This document shows positions 11,112-20,489 of a DNA stretch of 64,000 bases, piece after piece. The stretch spans positions 2,439,924 to 2,503,923 of the forward strand of contig CAVRHR010000003.1 in NCBI GenBank assembly GCA_963721005.1. Reading direction: 5' to 3'. This stretch comes from VAZQ01 sp963721005. Lineage in GTDB: Bacteria; Pseudomonadota; Alphaproteobacteria; Rhizobiales; Xanthobacteraceae. The stretch's first letter is position 1, and every line of letters starts with the position of its first letter. Under the pieces are notes generated by a model. The model was not told where the DNA came from. It was given only the letters and a program-made list of their open reading frames with translations, and ran no database searches. The position numbers were made by a program, and so were the translations under genes.

Positions 11112-11871
11112 TCAGAGCGCCATGCCGCCGTCGACCAGATGCGGCTGGCCGGTGATGTAGCTCGAATTCGTCGGAAGCCAGGAAAACCGCCAGCGCCGCG
11201 ACCTCCCGGGGAGTTCCGAGCCGGCCCATGGGCTGGCGCTCCACGAAGGCGCGGCGGACATCCGCCTGCGAGCGGCCGGTCTCGCTCGCCGCCGTGGCGA
11301 TGCGCTGCCCGAGCGAGGGCGACTCGATGGTGCCGGGGCAGATGGCGTTCGCCCGGATGCCCCTCTGAATAAAATCCGCCGCAACCGCCTTTGTCAAACC
11401 GATGATGGCGGCCTTGGTGGCCCCATAGGCGTAACGGTTGGGCACGCCGCGGATCGAGGAAACCGCCGAGGAGATGTTGATGATCGAGCCGCCGCCTGCG
11501 GCCAGCATGCCGGGCAGGAAGGCCCTCAGCGTGCGGTGGATCGAGGTGACATTGAGATCGAAGGAGAAATCCCACTCCTGCTCCGAGCAATCCAGCACGC
11601 TGCCGTTGTGCACATAGCCGGCGCAATTCACCAGCACGTCCGGCACGCCGGTCTCCTCGGCCACCGCCTTCGCCAGCGCTTCGACGTCCGGGGTCGAGCG
11701 GACATCGAGCTTGCGCCGATCGACGCCGACCAGATCCCGCAGCTTTTCCTCCTCCAGATCGGTGGCGATCACGCCGGCGCCCTCGGCCACGAACGCCTCG
11801 GCAATGGCGCGACCGATGCCCTGCCCAGCCGCAGTGACCAGCGCGAGCTTGCCTTCAAGTCGTCGGGTCAT
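11112..11871 (-). CDS. SDR oxidoreductase (DHRS6/3-hydroxybutyrate dehydrogenase-like), frameshifted
   Basis: A short-chain dehydrogenase with the NAD-binding TAAGQGIGRAIA, the NCAGYVHNGS strand, the catalytic serine in NISSA and the YxxxK pair in YAYGATKAA, then the NAICPGTIESPS loop. The reading frame breaks near 11163: after FLASDEF the expected SYITGQPHLVDGGMAL ending is one frame over. Removing one base gives 252 residues, normal for the family. ATG 11871 has AGAGGA upstream. Forty-four bases separate it from the ABC exporter gene before it, so both are probably one transcript. The C-terminal pattern resembles DHRS6-type or sugar-acid dehydrogenases; the substrate is not known. The shift may be a consensus error or a true lesion. 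Confidence 0.8.
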
Positions 11872-11915
11872 GAGATCCTCTGTGGAATTGCCGGGTGCGA
11901 AAGCCCGCGGCGGGT

Positions 11916-13679
11916 TCAAGCGGCCTGCTGCGCCAGCCGGCTCATCTCGCGCTGAAAGAGGCTGCGATACAAGCCGTGGTCCCGTACCAGACGATCCGGC
12001 GGCCCGTCTTGCACCACTTGCCCGGCCTGCAACAGGACCAACCGATCGAAATGACGCACGGTCGAGAGCCGATGCGCGATCGCGATCACGGTTCTACCTT
12101 GCATCAGGCGGCCCAAGGCTTCGCGGATGGCCTCCTCGGCATCGCCGTCCAGCGCCGAGGTGGCCTCGTCCAGGAGCAGGAGTGGGGCATCCTTGAGGAA
12201 GGCGCGGGCAATGGCAATGCGCTGGCGCTGGCCGCCCGAGAGCTTCACGCCACGGTCGCCGACCGGGGTCTCGAAGCGGTTCGGCAGCGCTTCGATGAAG
12301 TCCTCGCATTTGGCCGCAACCGCGGCCGCCAGCACCTCCCGGTCGGAGGCGTCCGGTCGTCCATAGCGGATGTTCTCGATGACGGAACGATGGAACAGCG
12401 AGATGTCCTGCGGGACGATCGCGATGGCGGCGCGCAGGCTCTCCTGCGTCACCTTGGCGATATCCTGGCCGTCGATCAGAATCTGTCCGCCCTGCAGGTC
12501 GTAGAAGCGCTGCAGGAGGGCGAACAGCGTCGACTTGCCGCCACCCGATTGGCCGACCAGGCCAACCCGCTGGCCAGGCTCGAGCCTCAGATTCAATCGC
12601 TCGAAAACCCGGCTCCCCTCGGCGTAACGGAAGCTGACGTTCTCGAACCGCACGCTGGCGCCGCGTTTGACCAGCGGCTGCGCCTTGGGATCATCGCGCA
12701 ACTCATGCGGGACCAGCAGTGTGGCCAGCGCCTCGGCCAGCCTTGCGATGTGCTGGGTGACGTCGACCAACGCGACCGCTAGGTCGCGCGTCGCATGCAG
12801 CACGGAGAGTCCCAAAGTGCAGGCCAGCACCACGTCGCCGGTGGTGGCAAGCCCCCGCTGCCAGAGCACGATCGCCCAGGCCACCAACCCGAGCGTCAGC
12901 ACGATGGTGATCACCGCGTGCATGATCCGCAGCTTCTCCAGATAGAGCAGGCTGCGCCGGCGCGCTGTCATCTCGCGATCGACGGTGGCGTCGAACCGGC
13001 GGTGCTCGCGGCTCAGGCCGCAGAACGCCCGCACCAACGGCATGTTGGAGACGACGTCCACCATCTCGCCGTCGACCGCGGCGGTCTTGTCGGCAAAGTC
13101 GTGATGCAGCGGGCGACCCGCGGCCGCGAGGCGGAACATGATGACCACCATGATGCCGCCAGCGACCGCCAGGCACGCTGCCATCGGAAAGCTGACGGTC
13201 GCCACGAAGCCGATCGCGGCCAGCGTTGCGGCGCAGGGCGGCAACACGTTCCACATCGACATGTTCTCGAGCGTGAAGACGGCATTCGAGGTCGCCGTCA
13301 CCCGGCTTGTCAACATGCCGGGCAGCCGGTCCGCGAAGTAGCCGGGCGAATGGCCGGTCAGATGGCGGAACAGATCCCGGCGCAGATCACCGGTCACTCC
13401 CACAAATGTGAAGTTGGCAACCCAGCTGGCCAACCGCCACAGCAGATTGTCCGCCGCGATCAGGGAAACCAGCAGCAGAAACGCCAGCCACACACCCTCG
13501 CCGACACCGGCTCCCGACAGGGTATCGACCAGGAACTTCACGCCGTATTGGGTGCCTACCGAACAGGCAACGGCTGCCACCACCGCGGTCAATATGAGCG
13601 CGTGGGAACCCGGCCGCAGCCGGACATAGCGAAACATGAAGGCCAATGGATGGGCGGCGTAGCGACAAAGATCGTTCAT
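11916..13679 (-). CDS. ABC exporter, fused permease/ATPase (MsbA-like)
   Basis: A 587-residue half-transporter. The N-terminal ~300 residues contain about six membrane segments of the ABC type-1 exporter fold. The ATPase follows with Walker A GQSGGGKST, the Q-loop VPQDISLFHRS, the signature LSGGQRQ, Walker B LLLLDEATSALD and the switch histidine in AIAHRLSTV. ATG 13679 is taken because the preceding 87 codons of the longer frame look unrelated to exporters. Such proteins dimerise and export lipids, glycans or peptides. Given a GT4 glycosyltransferase on the divergent side, export of a glycan or glycolipid is possible but not shown. Confidence 0.88.
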   Translation of the reverse strand: MNDLCRYAAHPLAFMFRYVRLRPGSHALILTAVVAAVACSVGTQYGVKFLVDTLSGAGVGEGVWLAFLLLVSLIAADNLLWRLASWVANFTFVGVTGDLRRDLFRHLTGHSPGYFADRLPGMLTSRVTATSNAVFTLENMSMWNVLPPCAATLAAIGFVATVSFPMAACLAVAGGIMVVIMFRLAAAGRPLHHDFADKTAAVDGEMVDVVSNMPLVRAFCGLSREHRRFDATVDREMTARRRSLLYLEKLRIMHAVITIVLTLGLVAWAIVLWQRGLATTGDVVLACTLGLSVLHATRDLAVALVDVTQHIARLAEALATLLVPHELRDDPKAQPLVKRGASVRFENVSFRYAEGSRVFERLNLRLEPGQRVGLVGQSGGGKSTLFALLQRFYDLQGGQILIDGQDIAKVTQESLRAAIAIVPQDISLFHRSVIENIRYGRPDASDREVLAAAVAAKCEDFIEALPNRFETPVGDRGVKLSGGQRQRIAIARAFLKDAPLLLLDEATSALDGDAEEAIREALGRLMQGRTVIAIAHRLSTVRHFDRLVLLQAGQVVQDGPPDRLVRDHGLYRSLFQREMSRLAQQAA

Positions 13680-13997
13680 GCCGATGGAACTCCAGTTCTC
13701 GGGTCCGGATCGCATCTCTACAGACGATCGGCCGACAGAGCGTCGCCCCCGTAAACTTGAAGTAAATTGTAACGTTGATTGGTTCCCCATGCTCGAACCG
13801 AGCCAAGGCGCGGGTGTCGCCTCGGCCCGATGCTGCTGTGCAATAGGTTCGACGTTGCCGGCGGCGAAAGGTTCCTCGCATGGAGGAAAATAATCTTGGT
13901 GCCCGGAATTGAAATTTCCGCCAAGTTCCTGGTTGTCCATTTCGATGCCTGAGATTCAAGAGCGGGATTCTCTCCGGTTCCATTAGGAGGTAAATTC
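13680..13997. promoter_or_regulatory. Divergent regulatory region between ABC exporter and GT4 genes
   Basis: No gene is seen in these 318 bases. A near-match EcfG element faces the ABC gene: GGAAC (13875-13871, minus) and CGTC (13854-13851) with a 16-base spacer, one mismatch from consensus and about 170 bases before the start. For the GT4 gene only the ribosome site, TTAGGAGG at 13984-13991, is clear. Confidence 0.4.
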
Positions 13998-15092
13998 ATG
14001 CGTATCGCACAGGTCGCGCCGTTGTCGGAGGCAGTCCCTCCCAAGCTTTATGGCGGCACCGAACGGGTGATCCACTGGCTGACGGAGGAGCTGGTCGCGC
14101 TCGGCCACGACGTCACGCTGTATGCGAGCGGGGACTCCACGACCTCGGCGAAGCTCGAAGCATGCTGGCCGCGCTCGCTGCGGCTGGACGGCGCGGTGCG
14201 CGACGCCAATGCGCTGCACATGCTGATGCTGGAACGCGTTCGCCAGCACCATGGCGACTTCGATTTCCTGCATTTTCATCTCGATTACTATCCGTTCTCG
14301 CTGTTCTCCCGCCAGTCGACGCCGTTCGTCACGACCTTGCATGGCCGGCTGGACCTGCCGGAGCACCAGCCGGTCTTCACGGCCTTCTCGACGGTACCGG
14401 TGATATCGATATCCAATGCGCAACGGCGGCCGCTGCCGCAGGCGCGTTGGGTCCGCACCATCCATCACGGGCTGCCGGAGCGGCTGCTCACGCCGCAACC
14501 GGTCACGCCCTCCTATTTCGCGTTCCTGGGACGCATCGCGCCGGAGAAGCGCGTCGATCGCGCGATCCGGATCGCGCAGCGTTGCGGCGTTCCGCTCAAG
14601 ATCGCCGCCAAGGTCGACAATGCGGATCGCGACTACTATCAGGAGAAGATTCGTCCGCTCCTCGACAATTCTACCAACGCCGAATACATCGGGGAGATCA
14701 GCGAGCTCGAGAAGCCGGCCTTTCTGAGCGGCGCAATCGCGTTGATCATGCCGATCGATTGGCCCGAGCCGTTCGGCTTGGTGATGATCGAGGCGATGGC
14801 CTGCGGTACGCCGGTGATCGCGTTCAACCGCGGCTCGGTGCCGGAAGTGGTGGACGAGGGCGAGACCGGATTCGTAGTCGAGGACGAGATCGGCGCCATC
14901 GGGGCGGTCGATCGGCTGTCGCAATTGTCCCGCGAGAAAATCCGCGCGCGGTTCGAGCAGCGCTTCACTGCGCGGCGCATGGCGCTGGACTATCTCGCCG
15001 CCTATCGCAACCTGATCGAGGGGGCGTCCTCGCGGCTGCGGCTGGTGGTCGAGGAGGCCCCGCCCCTGCAGGTGGCCACCGAAGGGCACTGA
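13998..15092 (+). CDS. Glycosyltransferase family 4 (GT-B) protein
   Basis: A 364-residue retaining glycosyltransferase. The N-terminal half begins MRIAQVAPLSE, followed by the glycine-rich PPKLYGGTERV loop and the FLHFHLDYY strand. The C-terminal half has FLGRIAPEKRVDRAI and the donor-site block EPFGLVMIEAMACGTPVIA, whose EX7E-like glutamates are characteristic of GT4. AGGAGG precedes the start. The acceptor and product are unknown. Close relatives sit beside trehalose and debranching genes in related bacteria, so glucan or glycoside synthesis is a reasonable inference. Confidence 0.88.
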   Translation: MRIAQVAPLSEAVPPKLYGGTERVIHWLTEELVALGHDVTLYASGDSTTSAKLEACWPRSLRLDGAVRDANALHMLMLERVRQHHGDFDFLHFHLDYYPFSLFSRQSTPFVTTLHGRLDLPEHQPVFTAFSTVPVISISNAQRRPLPQARWVRTIHHGLPERLLTPQPVTPSYFAFLGRIAPEKRVDRAIRIAQRCGVPLKIAAKVDNADRDYYQEKIRPLLDNSTNAEYIGEISELEKPAFLSGAIALIMPIDWPEPFGLVMIEAMACGTPVIAFNRGSVPEVVDEGETGFVVEDEIGAIGAVDRLSQLSREKIRARFEQRFTARRMALDYLAAYRNLIEGASSRLRLVVEEAPPLQVATEGH

Positions 15093-15107
15093 GCGGACCG
15101 CCCGCGC

Positions 15108-16364
15108 TCAATCCGCATCAGGAGGGTCGGGCCGCGTTTCCGGCATCAGCAGCCAGACCGCGGCCAGGCCGGCCGCCGCGATAGTGGCCAGGCTGAGAAA
15201 CGCAAATTCGCTGCCGAAATGATCGCTGGCGTAGCCGGCGAGCGTGGTGCTCAACGACGCGCCGAGCCCGGTGGTGGTGCCGACGATGCCTTGCCCGAGA
15301 TTGAAGTGGCCGGTGCCGCGCGTGAGATCGGCGATGATGAGCGGCACCATCACGCCGAACACCGCGGCGGTCAGCCCGTCGAGCAGCTGCACGGCGACCA
15401 GGAGGTTCGGGTCCTTGACGATCGCGAATAGGATACCCCGCACCGGCAACGCGGCGAAACCCAGGAGCAACAGCGGCCGCCGTCCCCGCGACTGCGCTTG
15501 CCGGCCCACCCACGGCGAGATTGCCGCGACCACGAACTGCGGCACCACGATGCAGGCTGCGATCTGGACGGTGGCCCATTGGCTCGAACGCATGGTCAGC
15601 ACGCTTCCCATCAGCGGAAGCATGGCGGAGTTGGCGAGGTGGAACAGCATGACGCAACCCGCCAGAATGAGCAGCGGGCGCTGGCGCAGCAGATCGGCGA
15701 ATTTGGTCGGCGGCCGGTTGTCCCGCCGACGCGGCACCCCGCCGTGCGCCCGCTCAGGATCGATCTCCCGCGCCGACATGGCGCGCAGCGTCAGCAAGGC
15801 CGGGGCGAGCAGGAGCGCGGTGACGAAGAACACGGCGCGCGCCGAGAAGAAATAGCCGCAGGCGCCCATCGCGGCCGCCGCGAGCCCGTTGCCGATGGAG
15901 GCGAAACGGGCATTGCGGCCGAGCCGCTCGCCGATCGCCGCGTGGCCGACGAGGCCGAGGCTGATCGCCGCGATCGCGGGGCCGAGCACGCAGCTGGCGC
16001 CGGCATGCAGCACCGCGGCCCACAATACCACCGGGAATATCGGCCAGACCGCATAGGCGAGCGCGCTGATGCTGATCGCCGCGATCGCGAGGCCCGCCAC
16101 CAGCCGCTCGGAGCGGGCGAAATCCACCAGCACCCCGCCCGGCATCTGGCCCGCCAATGCGACCAGGCCCGCCGCCGACTGCACCATGCCGATGTCGACC
16201 TGCGTCCATCTCTGCGCGGTGAGAAACACCGAGACGAAAGGACCGAAGCCGGTCTGCACATCGGCCACGAAGAAGACGAACCAGTCGAGACCGCGCAGGC
16301 TGGCACGCGAGGGCGCCGGCGGCGGCGGTTTGGAATCAGGCGATCCGGGCAGAGCCGGCCGCAT
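15108..16364 (-). CDS. MFS transporter
   Basis: A 418-residue major facilitator protein with about 12 hydrophobic segments. GQMPGGVLVDFARSERL matches the loop 2-3 position, and the second half has WVGRQAQSRGRRPLLLLG. The FFVADVQTGFGPFVSVFL start is typical of a group of uncharacterised MFS efflux proteins. It ends 15 bases from the 3' end of the GT4 gene on the opposite strand. Substrate unknown. Confidence 0.82.
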   Translation of the reverse strand: MRPALPGSPDSKPPPPAPSRASLRGLDWFVFFVADVQTGFGPFVSVFLTAQRWTQVDIGMVQSAAGLVALAGQMPGGVLVDFARSERLVAGLAIAAISISALAYAVWPIFPVVLWAAVLHAGASCVLGPAIAAISLGLVGHAAIGERLGRNARFASIGNGLAAAAMGACGYFFSARAVFFVTALLLAPALLTLRAMSAREIDPERAHGGVPRRRDNRPPTKFADLLRQRPLLILAGCVMLFHLANSAMLPLMGSVLTMRSSQWATVQIAACIVVPQFVVAAISPWVGRQAQSRGRRPLLLLGFAALPVRGILFAIVKDPNLLVAVQLLDGLTAAVFGVMVPLIIADLTRGTGHFNLGQGIVGTTTGLGASLSTTLAGYASDHFGSEFAFLSLATIAAAGLAAVWLLMPETRPDPPDAD

Positions 16365-16452
16365 ATCGCCGCCGGTCTCGCCAAGGTCAGCTCGCCGGTC
16401 GCCGGAGCGCCATATTCGTTCTGCCGCCAGGGCACGTCTCCAACATCAGCAT

Positions 16453-16956
16453 CTATTGGTAGGGAAACGGCTCGAGCTTGCCTTGTGCGCCGAGCACGAC
16501 AACCGGCTTGCCGGCCTGGTATTCGGGGCCGGCCTTCACCTGGTCACGGGTGAACTCGAGGGTGACCCGGCCGGCTTTGTCGCTCGCCTGAGGAAAGCTC
16601 AATGCGCTCCAGTCCACCGCGATCTTGCGACTGCCGACGCCGAGGAAGCCGCCGAAGTCGATGACCGCGGCGCGTACTTGGCCGCTCGGATCGACCACCA
16701 CATCGACGATCCGTCCCATGTTCTCGCCGGTGGCGCTGCGCACCTCCTTGCCGAGAATTCCTGCCAGATTATGGCTTCTGAGAATGACGACCGCGGGCGG
16801 TACCTCGGGGTTTGCCGGCGCGCCGACATCAGGCTCTTCCGAGCGCGGCGCGGGGCTGTCTTCCGCCATCGTGGGGATCGCGATGGGAACTGCTGCCGCG
16901 AGCGCGATCACAACGATCGCCGCTCCCGCCACAAGCGCTGGCTGATCCTTGCGCAT
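16453..16956 (-). CDS. PRC-barrel domain protein, membrane-anchored or periplasmic
   Basis: A 167-residue protein. Residues 8-30 form a hydrophobic signal or anchor (AAIVVIALAAAVPIAI), then a Pro-rich linker of about 25 residues, then one PRC-barrel from about residue 60: LLGKEV-type start here ILGKEVRSATGENMGRIVDVVVDPSG, followed by AAVIDFGGFLGVGSRKIAVDW. Such small PRC-barrel proteins are common in rhizobia and often stress-induced; the function is unknown. A weak EcfG-like match (GGAAC then GGTT, 15 bases apart) lies in the upstream 100 bases but is not good enough to call. Confidence 0.8.
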   Translation of the reverse strand: MRKDQPALVAGAAIVVIALAAAVPIAIPTMAEDSPAPRSEEPDVGAPANPEVPPAVVILRSHNLAGILGKEVRSATGENMGRIVDVVVDPSGQVRAAVIDFGGFLGVGSRKIAVDWSALSFPQASDKAGRVTLEFTRDQVKAGPEYQAGKPVVVLGAQGKLEPFPYQ

Positions 16957-17051
16957 AAAGGCTCCGGGACGGCCTGATGCCTAACTCAATCAAACCGTGA
17001 CCCGGGCCAAAGTTCCCCAGCCGGACGCCGGTAGCCGCCATCGCGGAAAGA

Positions 17052-19271
17052 TTATTTCAAAGGTTCCATCGGGCTGATTTCGCGCGGCGAGCAGACGACC
17101 GAAACCTGGATCTTGCCGTGGGTGCGCAGGATATCGAGGGAGACCGAGTCCCTATGCCGGCGCAGGCGCAGATCCACGCTCGCCGGATCGAGCCGCAGAT
17201 TGCGCAGCGTCACCTCGTCCAGGAACGACGGCAGCCGCGGATTGCGCAAGCGAATCTCGCGCTTGAGCGGATCGAACTCGAGCCCGAGCGAGGCTTCGAG
17301 CAGCGCGAACGGCGTGGCGCTCGCCCATGCCTGCGGCGAGCAGGCGACCGGATAGAGGGTCGGCCCGCGGCCGCGCTGGCGCTGAAAGCCGCAATAGAGC
17401 TCCGGCAGCCGGCGCGCATCCATGTAGGTGGCGGCCTGGAACAGGCCTTTGAATACCTGCTCGACCGCCTGGGAAAATCCATAGCGCGCAAGGCCGAGCG
17501 CAATCAGCGAGTTGTCGTGCGGCCAGACCGAGCCGTTGTGATAGGACATCGGATTGTAGCGGGCCTCGCCCCGGGCCACGGTGCGGATGCCCCAGCCGGA
17601 ATCAAATCGCGTCTCCATGAGCCCCCTGGCGACCACGGCGGCACGCTCGGGCGCCGCGATGCCGGCAACGAGTACCTGTCCGGCGTTCGAGGTGCGCACG
17701 CGGCACGGTTCCTTGGCGCCGTCGAGCGCCAGCGCATAGGTTCCGATCTCCGGGCACCAGAACGCGGCCTCGAAGCGCTCGGCCAGGCGGGCGGCCTGGG
17801 TATCGAGCGCGTCGGCGAGCGCCGCGTGCCCGAGCCGCCGCGCGCAACGCGCCGCCGCACGCTTGGCGGCAAAGACATAGCCCTGCACCTCCGCCAGCGC
17901 GATGTGCCCCTCCGCCAGCCGCCCGTCGGCGTGGAAGATAGCATCGTGCGAATCCTTCCAGCCCTGATTGGCCAGCCCCTGTTCGGTGGCACGAAGATAT
18001 TCGATGAAGCCGTCCCGGTCCGGATCGCCCGGACCATCGATCCAGCCGAGCGCGGCCTCGATCGCGGGCCACAGCTCCCGCAGGGTCCTTTCGTCGCCGG
18101 TGCGCTCCACATAGGCGCCGGCCAAGAGCACGAACAACGGCGTCGCGTCGACGCTGCCGTAGTAGAGGCCGAACGGCACCTCGTGCAGCGCCGCCATCTC
18201 GCCGGCGCGCATCTCATGCAGGATCTTTCCGGGCTGCGCGTCGGAGCGCGCGTCGGTCGATTTGGCCTGATAGGCGGCGAGCCGCCGCAGTACGCCGCGC
18301 GCCACGCCGGGGTTCCACCACAGCATCTGCAGCGCCGTGATCAGCCCGTCGCGTCCGAACGTGGTCGAGTACCACGGGATTCCGGCATAGGGGTAGCGTC
18401 CTTGCGGCGTGTCGGTCATCAGCATGGCGATGTCGGCAGCCGAGCGACAAAGAATCTCGTTGAACAGGTCGTTCGAGCTTTCGACCGTGGTATCGCCCAA
18501 GGTGCCGGCGCGCAGCTCGCGGCGCGCCGACAGGAGGCCGCGCAGGAACGGCATCGGGCGCTGGTCGGCCTGGTCGCAGGCGACCGCGACGAACAGCGGC
18601 TGGACCGCCCCGGGGGCGACGTGCAGCTGATACGATGCGGCGTTCACCGCGAGCTTGGCGGGCGGCGGATGGAAGGTGAGCCTGGTGCATCGCGTCCTGC
18701 CGTCGAGCCCATGATAGCTGAGCAAGACCTGGTCGGGGCCGGCGAGCCGGCGGGTCAGGATGCCCCGCCGGTCGCGCCGCATTCCGCGCACCTCGAACAG
18801 ATCGGCGAAATCGCTGTCGAACAGGACAACCAGACGCAGATCGGCGGCGCGGTCGCCGAAGTTGCGCAGTCCCAGGCGCTGATAGGCGGTTCCGCGCCAC
18901 AGAAAGACCGTGCGCACGATGTGCAGCGTGTCCTTCTGCAGCACGATCCGCTGATCGGAAAAGATGTCCGGGTTGGTGAGGTCGATGGCGAGCAGCGCAT
19001 TGTCGTCGCGCAGGTTGGAGCCGAGCAGCAGGGGCTGCAGCTCATTGACGGTCAATTCCAGGCGCGAGAGATAGCGCGTATCGTGATGGAACAAGCCGTC
19101 GGGTCCGCCGGCGGAGGCGCCGACATCGCCATGGCTGTCCATGACGATGAAGGTATCGCCGGATTTGAGCGTGCGGCGGGCGCGCGCCGCGGAATCGGCG
19201 ACCGCGATATAGAACGGGGCTTCCGGAATCGGGTCGACATGGAGCGCCTGCACGGCGGCTTCGGGGGGCAT
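17052..19271 (-). CDS. Amylo-alpha-1,6-glucosidase (glycogen debranching type)
   Basis: A 739-residue enzyme with an N-terminal glycogen-debranching beta domain (GDTFIVMDSHGDV, the DGLFHHDTRYLS motif) and a C-terminal (alpha/alpha)6 barrel (PYAGIPWYSTTFGRDGLIT, SYHNGSVWPHDNS). It belongs to the family annotated as amylo-alpha-1,6-glucosidase, expected to release glucose from alpha-1,6 branches of glycogen-like polymers. ATG 19271 follows GGAAAGG. It lies at the edge of the trehalose cassette, so glycogen or a related glucan may be the carbon source for trehalose. The exact polymer has not been shown for this subgroup. Confidence 0.88.
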   Translation of the reverse strand: MPPEAAVQALHVDPIPEAPFYIAVADSAARARRTLKSGDTFIVMDSHGDVGASAGGPDGLFHHDTRYLSRLELTVNELQPLLLGSNLRDDNALLAIDLTNPDIFSDQRIVLQKDTLHIVRTVFLWRGTAYQRLGLRNFGDRAADLRLVVLFDSDFADLFEVRGMRRDRRGILTRRLAGPDQVLLSYHGLDGRTRCTRLTFHPPPAKLAVNAASYQLHVAPGAVQPLFVAVACDQADQRPMPFLRGLLSARRELRAGTLGDTTVESSNDLFNEILCRSAADIAMLMTDTPQGRYPYAGIPWYSTTFGRDGLITALQMLWWNPGVARGVLRRLAAYQAKSTDARSDAQPGKILHEMRAGEMAALHEVPFGLYYGSVDATPLFVLLAGAYVERTGDERTLRELWPAIEAALGWIDGPGDPDRDGFIEYLRATEQGLANQGWKDSHDAIFHADGRLAEGHIALAEVQGYVFAAKRAAARCARRLGHAALADALDTQAARLAERFEAAFWCPEIGTYALALDGAKEPCRVRTSNAGQVLVAGIAAPERAAVVARGLMETRFDSGWGIRTVARGEARYNPMSYHNGSVWPHDNSLIALGLARYGFSQAVEQVFKGLFQAATYMDARRLPELYCGFQRQRGRGPTLYPVACSPQAWASATPFALLEASLGLEFDPLKREIRLRNPRLPSFLDEVTLRNLRLDPASVDLRLRRHRDSVSLDILRTHGKIQVSVVCSPREISPMEPLK

Positions 19272-19607
19272 GGGAGATTGCCTTTCCGGGTTTCGGGTGC
19301 CGCCTTGCTCTGCCTGGGTGGCTTCGGCAGAGCATCCTACGATTTAGGTCATTGATGAGGCAGTGCAAGTGCTCGCGGGCAATCCCGCGAGCCTGGAACC
19401 GGACGTATTCACGACCGGCGCAATGTGCCGGGCTGGATATCCCGGGCCTGCTCTGGCATGGTGAATTTTCATGCTGTGCTTCGGCATGGTCGCGGCCGGG
19501 CCGCACGCGCTGCTTCGAAGATTGCTCGTGCCGGAATCCCAATCGTCCTCGAGAAGCTGGAGCCAAAGCGTCCGCGCCGGAACGCCGGGCGAAAGCGTGA
19601 GCCTTGC
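19272..19607. other. Divergent intergenic region, no recognised element
   Basis: 336 bases between the debranching enzyme and a divergent hydrolase. It must hold both promoters. A GGAAC at 19395-19399 has no CGTT at 16 or 17 bases, so no EcfG element is called. No gene or repeat is seen. Confidence 0.4.
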
Positions 19608-20462
19608 ATGACCAATTCACAGCCAACTCCTGCAGAATTCATCGCCGCGCTCGATCGCAGGAGCACGCGCCACACGACTCCCAACGGTGCCGGCGAGGTG
19701 GTGTGGCACAGGTGGGGTAACGGCCCGCCGCTCGTTCTGTTGCATGGCGGCACCGGCAGCTGGATGCACTGGGTGCGCAACATCGAGGCGCTGGCGGGCG
19801 ATTTCACGGTGCTGGTTCCCGACCTTCCGGGCTCTGGCGACTCCGGGATTCCTCCAGCGCCGATATCCGCCGACGGCATCGGGGCGACGCTCGCGGCGGG
19901 CGTCACGCGCATCATCGGGCCACAGATCGACTTTGCGGTCGCGGGATTTTCCATGGGCGGCTTGATCGCCGGTTACCTGGTCCAGCACGCCGGACCGCGC
20001 GCGCGATGCCTGGTGCTGGTCGGCGCCACCGGCACCGGCGCGGCGCGCGGCGCGATGGAGCCGCTCAAATCATGGCGGCGGCTGGCGAGCGGCGCCGAGA
20101 AGGCCGCCACCCACCGGCACAATCTCGGTATCCTGATGATCCACGATCCGGCCAAGATCGACGCGCTCGCGGTCCATATGCAACAGGCCAATGCCGAGCG
20201 CTCGCGGGTGCGCGGCAAGCACGTTTCCCATACAGGTTCGCTGGGAGAGAGCCTCAGCGGGTTTCGCGGCAAGCTGGCGGGCATCTGGGGCGAGTTCGAT
20301 GCGACCGCCGTGCCCTATGTGGCGGAGCGCGGCGCGAAGCTGCGGGAGTTCCAGCCGCAGGCGAGCTTCGACATCATCCCCGGCGCCGGCCATTGGGTGC
20401 AATACGAGGCGGCCGAGAGGTTCAACGAGCGCCTGCGCGAGTTGGTGACCCGGAGCGCGTAG
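19608..20462 (+). CDS. Alpha/beta-fold hydrolase
   Basis: A 284-residue alpha/beta hydrolase: the oxyanion HGGTGSW motif at about 46-52, the DLPGSGDS turn at 72-79, the nucleophile elbow GFSMGG with Ser115 and the catalytic histidine in GAGHWVQYE near the C-terminus. ATG 19608 is taken because similarity to the fold begins just after it; the ribosome site is weak. The substrate is unknown; C-C bond hydrolases and esterases both fit. Confidence 0.85.
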   Translation: MTNSQPTPAEFIAALDRRSTRHTTPNGAGEVVWHRWGNGPPLVLLHGGTGSWMHWVRNIEALAGDFTVLVPDLPGSGDSGIPPAPISADGIGATLAAGVTRIIGPQIDFAVAGFSMGGLIAGYLVQHAGPRARCLVLVGATGTGAARGAMEPLKSWRRLASGAEKAATHRHNLGILMIHDPAKIDALAVHMQQANAERSRVRGKHVSHTGSLGESLSGFRGKLAGIWGEFDATAVPYVAERGAKLREFQPQASFDIIPGAGHWVQYEAAERFNERLRELVTRSA

Positions 20463-20489
20463 TCGGCGGATTGAGCTATCCCCAACGGC

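Noticed and set aside
16957..17051. EcfG promoter upstream of the PRC-barrel gene
   Set aside because: GGAAC is followed by GGTT at 15 bases, not CGTT at 16-17; too weak to call.
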